The notes below the pieces were generated by a model that saw nothing but the letters and a program-made list of their open reading frames with translations, was not told the DNA's origin and did not search any database. From the NCBI GenBank assembly GCA_958426775.1, contig CATZZP010000001.1, forward strand, positions 149,878 through 213,877: DNA of 64,000 nucleotides. Direction: 5' to 3'. The DNA comes from an uncultured Bacillota bacterium. Its GTDB lineage: Bacteria > Bacillota > Clostridia > Lachnospirales > CAG-274. A program made the translations under genes and the position numbers. Positions 59,808 to 64,000 of this stretch are shown here, piece by piece. Within the stretch, counting starts at the first letter, position 1, and each line of letters begins with the position of its first letter.

Positions 59808-60956
59808 GTGGGCTACGGATATATAGTAAATAATAACGGAATAGTCAGCATATATAACAGCATTAACGGCAGATTAATTAAAAGAGATATTCAAATGAAT
59901 GCAAAGGGCAGGGCAGAATGTATTGCAGAAAATATAGGTGAGGATTTTTCCGTTACCTTAAGAAATAATCAGCCAATTATTATTGTAAGAAGCCAAAAGG
60001 GAGAAATTATTATGCTTTCGGAGGGAGAAAGCAGAGTGATACAAAAGAATATTACAGGCAATAGTGAGGTTTACGTAAATTTAATTATGAATGACAGGGC
60101 TGTAAGGCTTATCTATCTGAATGGATACAGTCTTATTACTAAGGGAATAAATAAGGAGGGTAACGAGGCAAGGGTACTTGATACTCTAAGGAATATTCCT
60201 TATAGGCTGATAGAGGCTGTAGAGGGCGGATATATTCTTTTATACAAGCGTATTAACAGCCAAAGGGAGTTGGGTTACAGAGAGATAACGGCTAACGGAG
60301 TGGGTGAATTTAAGGAGATATTTTCAACAGGCTTTGATATAGGGGACTTTTCTGCCTGCTGTGACGGCGAAAATCTGCATTTTGTGTTTGTATCAGCAAG
60401 CCGTTTTGCGGTAAGGGTAATGTATGTAAGGCGTGGCAAATCAGGCTTTACCGGACCTAAAAATCTTTGGGAGGGAAGTCGCTGCGGTACGGCTTGTATA
60501 GCAGCAGAGGGTGATAAGGTTTACGTATGGTGGGAAAGCGGAGGCAATCTTTTTCAAAGTGTTTCTCATAACAGCGGAGAGAGCTTTCGGCAGTGCGTGA
60601 GAGGCGAAAAACTTGAAAAATATAAAAAGGTATTATATTTAGAGAAAAACAGCTTTGGCATAACCGAGCTTATGCTCTCTGAAAATGAGGATATATACGG
60701 ACCTGATGAGGTTAAAGACCTTATTTTTAAAAACAGCTTTAAATTAAATGAGCATAAAAGTAACGAAGCCGACCTTATTAACCGACTTAAGGAGGAGCTT
60801 AATAAAAAGCAGGAGGAAATTGAAAGGCTGTCAAATACCCTGTTAAGTAAAAATCAGGAGGCAAGCAAAATGGAGTATACGCTGAGGCAGAAATGTAAAG
60901 AGCTGGCAACAAGGCTTGAACAAATGCAGACACCGGATAATACAAAAAATGAATAA
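59808..60956 (+). CDS. hypothetical protein: beta-propeller-like body with C-terminal coiled coil
   Basis: 382 residues, GTG start after GAGGTG. No signal peptide or membrane segment. The first about 310 residues have short repeated strands with pattern GEIIMLSEGESR, VYVWWESGGNLFQSVSHNSGESF, like sialidase/propeller 'Asp-box' proteins (HNSGESF resembles an Asp box). Residues about 315-372 form a coiled coil (INRLKEELNKKQEEIERL). I do not recognise the family. It is near lepB and the PEGA gene but has its own upstream space. Confidence 0.7.
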   Translation: MGYGYIVNNNGIVSIYNSINGRLIKRDIQMNAKGRAECIAENIGEDFSVTLRNNQPIIIVRSQKGEIIMLSEGESRVIQKNITGNSEVYVNLIMNDRAVRLIYLNGYSLITKGINKEGNEARVLDTLRNIPYRLIEAVEGGYILLYKRINSQRELGYREITANGVGEFKEIFSTGFDIGDFSACCDGENLHFVFVSASRFAVRVMYVRRGKSGFTGPKNLWEGSRCGTACIAAEGDKVYVWWESGGNLFQSVSHNSGESFRQCVRGEKLEKYKKVLYLEKNSFGITELMLSENEDIYGPDEVKDLIFKNSFKLNEHKSNEADLINRLKEELNKKQEEIERLSNTLLSKNQEASKMEYTLRQKCKELATRLEQMQTPDNTKNE

Positions 60957-60992
60957 ATATAAACTAAATTATAATAAAAGTTAAAATATTTC

Positions 60993-61021
60993 TTGCAAGA
61001 ATTTACAATATATGGTAGAAT
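60993..61021 (+). promoter_or_regulatory. promoter of the XRE regulator
   Basis: TTGCAA (60993-60998), 17-bp spacer, TAGAAT (61016-61021). Confidence 0.5.
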
Positions 61022-61078
61022 AAAATTATGCATAAAATGTATGTTGGTTTTCAACTATTCTACTTAGAGGGTGAAGCC

Positions 61079-61423
61079 ATGAATTATTGGGAAAATATTG
61101 GTGCTAACATTCGTACCTTAAGAAAAAACAGAGGGCTTACCATAGAGGACTTGGCATTTGTGCTTGATATAGCACCCGGGTTTCTTGGCTTAGTAGAGAG
61201 AGGAACAAGGGGAGTTTCTATATCAAACCTTAATAAGATTTGTCGTTTTTTTGATGTAACCTTAGATGAACTGATAAGAGGCAAGGTTGAGACCAAGCTA
61301 TATGTGGCTGATGAAAACAGCCTTAAAACCAAGGTTATGGATTTAGCTTTTTCTATGTCTGAAGACGAGCTTAAGGTTGTTATAAGCAACATTAAAAAGG
61401 TAATGGCAATAAACCATAAATAA
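61079..61423 (+). CDS. XRE family DNA-binding regulator
   Basis: 114 residues. HTH_3 domain at about 8-62: IGANIRTLRKNRGLTIEDLA, then APGFLGLVERGTRGVSISNLNKIC as recognition part. The C-terminal 45 residues are a small helical dimer-like part. ATG 61079 is preferred, preceded by GAGGGTGAAG; the upstream ATG at 61028 has no ribosome binding site. Targets unknown. Confidence 0.9.
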   Translation: MNYWENIGANIRTLRKNRGLTIEDLAFVLDIAPGFLGLVERGTRGVSISNLNKICRFFDVTLDELIRGKVETKLYVADENSLKTKVMDLAFSMSEDELKVVISNIKKVMAINHK

Positions 61424-61430
61424 AATGCTT

Positions 61431-61456
61431 AAAGACTGCTTTATTGCAGTCTTTTT
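61431..61456 (+). terminator. terminator after the XRE gene
   Basis: AAAGACTGC (61431-61439) pairs with GCAGTCTTT, followed by TT and C. Confidence 0.8.
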
Positions 61457-61464
61457 CTTATTAA

Positions 61465-61493
61465 TTGACAAAAGCTATAAAATGGGTTAAAAT
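61465..61493 (+). promoter_or_regulatory. promoter of thrC
   Basis: TTGACA (61465-61470), 17-bp spacer, TAAAAT (61488-61493). No T-box or other leader is seen in the 46 bases before the gene. Confidence 0.7.
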
Positions 61494-61539
61494 ATCAAGA
61501 TAGGTAAAATATAAAATATTATAATGAGGATGAATAATT

Positions 61540-63003
61540 ATGGATATTATGTTTAAAAGTACCAGAGGGGATAAAAGCTATCTTACGGCAAGTCAGGCTA
61601 TAGTTAAGGGTATTGCAGACGACGGCGGACTTTATGTGCCTGAAAGTATACCTGCTGTTGACTTTGACCTTGCAGATATTACTAAATGGGATTATCGTGA
61701 GCTTGCTTACAGAGTTTTAAGGCTTGTACTTACCGACTACACTGAAGAGGAGCTTCGCTATTGCATTAACTCAGCTTATGATGATAAGTTTGATACAAAG
61801 CTTATTGCACCTTTGGCTGTTAATAAAAGCGGTAATTTCTTAGAGCTTTTTCACGGCAAGACTATTGCCTTTAAGGATATGGCACTTTCGATTTTGCCCT
61901 ATCTTTTAAAGACTGCAGCTAAGAAAAACGGTGTTAAAGAGGAAATTGTAATCCTTACTGCTACAAGTGGTGATACAGGCAAGGCTGCACTTGAGGGCTT
62001 TGCTGATGTTGAGGGTACAAGAATAATTGTATTCTTTCCCGAGGAGGGTGTATCCGATGTGCAGAAGGCTCAGATGGTAACCCAGAAGGGAGCTAACACC
62101 TGCGTTGCAGGTATCAGAGGTAACTTTGATGATGCTCAGACAGCTGTTAAAAAAATATTTACGGACAATGCCTTAAAGGAAGAGCTTAAGGAGAGAGGCT
62201 TTGTATTCTCTTCTGCTAATTCTATTAATATAGGCAGACTTGCACCTCAGATTGTATATTATTTCTATGCTTATGCACAAATGGTAAATGCAGGCAAAAT
62301 TAATATAGGTGATGAAATAAACTTTACGGTACCTACAGGTAACTTTGGTAATATTCTTGCAGGCTATTATGCAAAGAATATGGGCTTACCTGTTAAAACT
62401 CTTGTTTGTGCATCAAATGACAATAAGGTGCTTTATGACTTCTTTAAAAACGGTAGCTACGATATAAACAGAGATTTTATTGTAACCGTATCACCTTCTA
62501 TGGATATTCTTATTTCAAGCAACTTAGAAAGACTTTTATACCACGCATCTGCTTCAGAGGAAAAGACAGCAGAGCTTATGAAGGGACTTTCTAACGGCGG
62601 TAAGTATGACTTTAAGGTGGATTGCGGCTTTGTCGGAGAGTATGCAACCGTTGAGGAAACCTTTGAGGGCATTAAGTCAGTCTTTGCTGAAAGTGACTAT
62701 GTAATGGATACTCATACAGCAGTAGCTTACAGTGCTTACCGCAAGTACCTTGCTCAGACAGGTGACAGTACACCTAATGTTATTGTATCTACTGCAAGCC
62801 CATATAAGTTTGCTAAGGATGTTTTAAAGGCAATTGACAATAAGTTTGAGGGCGTAAATCCGTTTGCCGCATTAGATGAACTCAGCAGGGTAAGCAATAC
62901 AAGCATACCTGAGCCTATTAAGGGCATTGATAAGAGAGAGGTGCTTCATAAGCATATAATTGACAGAGAGTCAATTAAGGACTTTGTTAAGGAGCAGCTT
63001 TAG
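61540..63003 (+). CDS. thrC: threonine synthase
   Basis: Converts O-phosphohomoserine to threonine with pyridoxal phosphate. 487 residues, the long form found in Clostridia, E. coli and yeast. FKSTRGDKSYLTASQAIVKG starts the N-terminal domain; the PLP lysine is Lys112 in HGKTIAFKDMALS; ATSGDTGKAA binds the phosphate. ATG 61540 has GAGGAT eight bases before; the Met at residue 4 is an alternative. Stop is TAG. Confidence 0.96.
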   Translation: MDIMFKSTRGDKSYLTASQAIVKGIADDGGLYVPESIPAVDFDLADITKWDYRELAYRVLRLVLTDYTEEELRYCINSAYDDKFDTKLIAPLAVNKSGNFLELFHGKTIAFKDMALSILPYLLKTAAKKNGVKEEIVILTATSGDTGKAALEGFADVEGTRIIVFFPEEGVSDVQKAQMVTQKGANTCVAGIRGNFDDAQTAVKKIFTDNALKEELKERGFVFSSANSINIGRLAPQIVYYFYAYAQMVNAGKINIGDEINFTVPTGNFGNILAGYYAKNMGLPVKTLVCASNDNKVLYDFFKNGSYDINRDFIVTVSPSMDILISSNLERLLYHASASEEKTAELMKGLSNGGKYDFKVDCGFVGEYATVEETFEGIKSVFAESDYVMDTHTAVAYSAYRKYLAQTGDSTPNVIVSTASPYKFAKDVLKAIDNKFEGVNPFAALDELSRVSNTSIPEPIKGIDKREVLHKHIIDRESIKDFVKEQL

Positions 63004-63006
63004 TAA

Positions 63007-63543
63007 ATGAGTAATTTTTGGGGACATTTATCAACTATAACAAGGCATAGACATAAGGTAATGCTCCATTGCTTTAAGGCAGGTATATTCCTGCAAGGAC
63101 TGATGCATGATTTGTCAAAATACAGTCCGGAGGAATTTATACCCGGTGTGAGATATTACCAGGGCTATCGCAGTCCTAATGAAAGTGAAAGAGAGCTTGT
63201 GGGCTATTCAAGGGCTTGGATTCATCATAAGGGCAGAAATAAACACCACTTTGAATATTGGACAGATTACAGCCCTAAGGATAGAAAAATTTTACCTGTT
63301 AAAATGCCCCTTAAATATGTAGTAGAAATGTTTTGTGACAGAGTAGCCGCGAGTAAAATTTACGGCGGTGATAAGTATAATGACAGTTACGCACTTAATT
63401 ATTTTTTAAGGGCAAAGGCATCAAGATTTATACACCCGGAAACCTCTGATTTAATTGAAAGGCTGCTGACAATGCTGGCTGAGGAAGGTGAGGACAAAAC
63501 CTTTAGCTACATAAGAAAGTTACTTAAGGAAAAGGACTATTAA
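63007..63543 (+). CDS. DUF5662-like His-rich protein
   Basis: 178 residues, three bases after thrC. Rich in His with HD-like arrangement: TRHRHKVMLHCFKAG, LMHDLSKYSPEEF, AWIHHKGRNKHHFEYW and FCDRVAAS, suggesting a metal-bound hydrolase-like helical fold. I recall this family as DUF5662, sometimes labelled catalase without clear basis. Function unknown. Cotranscription with thrC is likely. Confidence 0.75.
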   Translation: MSNFWGHLSTITRHRHKVMLHCFKAGIFLQGLMHDLSKYSPEEFIPGVRYYQGYRSPNESERELVGYSRAWIHHKGRNKHHFEYWTDYSPKDRKILPVKMPLKYVVEMFCDRVAASKIYGGDKYNDSYALNYFLRAKASRFIHPETSDLIERLLTMLAEEGEDKTFSYIRKLLKEKDY

Positions 63544-63544
63544 A

Positions 63545-63721
63545 ATGAAATTACCAAAGGATAATGTAATGTTGCTTAGCCTTATTAACACAGCCTTAAG
63601 AGATAATTATTCCGATTTTGAGGACCTTATTAAAGGCGAGGATATTGACGGTGAGGCTGTTATAAGCAGGCTTTCCTGTATAGGCTACAGCTATAATAAA
63701 AGCATTAATCAATTTATTTAA
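63545..63721 (+). CDS. DUF4250-like small protein
   Basis: 58 residues, beginning one base after the previous stop; AAGGAAAAGGAC inside the previous gene can serve as ribosome binding site. The pattern LPKDNVMLLSLINTALRD, then SRLSCIGYSYNKSINQF matches a small family common in Bacillota (DUF4250, from memory). Function unknown. Last gene of the thrC run. Confidence 0.75.
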   Translation: MKLPKDNVMLLSLINTALRDNYSDFEDLIKGEDIDGEAVISRLSCIGYSYNKSINQFI

Positions 63722-63766
63722 AAAAGATATTTAATCTTGTTTTTTGGATAAAACTAATAGATAAAA

Positions 63767-63812
63767 TAAGGGCAGAACGGAAGGTTTATCCGTTTCTGCC
63801 CTTACTTTATGT
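63767..63812 (+). terminator. terminator after the thrC run
   Basis: TAAGGGCAGAA and TTTCTGCCCTTA arms, extended by CGGA/TCCG, then a T-containing tail. Confidence 0.8.
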
Positions 63813-63902
63813 TTTAATTATATAAAAACGGCGGACATACAATCGGTTGCTATTTAGCTAATTAAAAACAGAAAAAATAAACTATAGGATGCTTTGCATA
63901 TA

Positions 63903-63996
63903 AAAACCTCCGACTGATATTATTATATCAGCCTGGAGGTTTTGTTAGTTTATGAGAGTGTAAAAAACAGAGCCTCCTAAATAGGAGACCCTGTTA
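63903..63996. other. two further hairpins in the terminal intergenic region
   Basis: Hairpin one: outer arms AAAACCTCC (63903-63911) and GGAGGTTTT (63935-63943) with an inner TGATAT/ATATCA stem. Hairpin two: AACAG/CTGTT outer and CTCCT/AGGAG inner arms (about 63967-63996). No gene is seen from 63722 to the window end. Confidence 0.6.
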
Positions 63997-64000
63997 AGTT

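Overview
The window looks like the chromosome of a low-GC Bacillota, class Clostridia, probably a fibre-degrading gut or rumen anaerobe of the Lachnospiraceae/Oscillospiraceae type. This rests on a SpoVS gene, a dockerin-bearing pectate lyase, a GH43 xylosidase, oxygen-sensitive pyruvate formate-lyase, FeoAB iron uptake, AGGAGG-type ribosome binding sites and AT-rich intergenic DNA. The clade is an inference from gene content; no rRNA lies in the window. TAA, TGA and TAG all end genes. Nearly every promoter I could propose has a 17-bp spacer between the -35 and -10 boxes.

Layout. 1-4.2 kb: end of the division/cell wall cluster (rsmH, ftsL-like, PASTA-type PBP, murI). 4.2-6.1 kb, minus strand: secreted transglutaminase-like protein and an RsuA-type pseudouridine synthase. 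6.3-12.3 kb: a conserved hypothetical, radA, a SEC-C protein, then a block resembling the Bacillus ywl region (Sua5/YwlC, YwlE-like phosphatase, rpiB, upp) and a TagO/WecA-type transferase. 12.4-18 kb: orphan TRAP solute-binding lipoprotein, M13 peptidase, a repeat-dense intergenic region, an SseB-like protein and an NlpC/P60-like protein. 18.2-28.3 kb: a type IV pilus operon (pilC, pilM, pilN, pilO, three pilin-like proteins, pilB, pilT). 28.3-34.5 kb: OPT transporter and a GT2/GtrA/YfhO glycosylation set. 34.5-40.7 kb: dockerin pectate lyase with an in-frame TAG, tRNA-Thr, a frameshifted acetyltransferase, feoA-feoB and an alpha/beta hydrolase. 40.7-45.6 kb: GH43, then a split pyruvate formate-lyase operon divergent from a small HMA metal-binding protein. 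45.7-50.4 kb, minus strand: GGDEF/EAL protein, TPR protein and an unusual superoxide dismutase. 50.6-54 kb: a YdjI/YdjG/YdjH-like set. 54-64 kb: tRNA-Arg, M18 aminopeptidase, spoVS, membrane proteins, PEGA protein with signal peptidase, an XRE regulator, thrC, a DUF5662-like protein and a DUF4250-like small protein.

The most unusual system is the pyruvate formate-lyase operon. The catalytic body stops just before the glycyl-radical domain. That domain is a separate 79-residue gene, and between them sits a 72-residue gene that resembles the start of the glycyl-radical domain but lacks the radical glycine loop and carries two cysteines. The second is a pair of 73-bp elements exactly 150 bp apart, each with terminal inverted repeats enclosing three hairpins, giving a cloverleaf-like fold.
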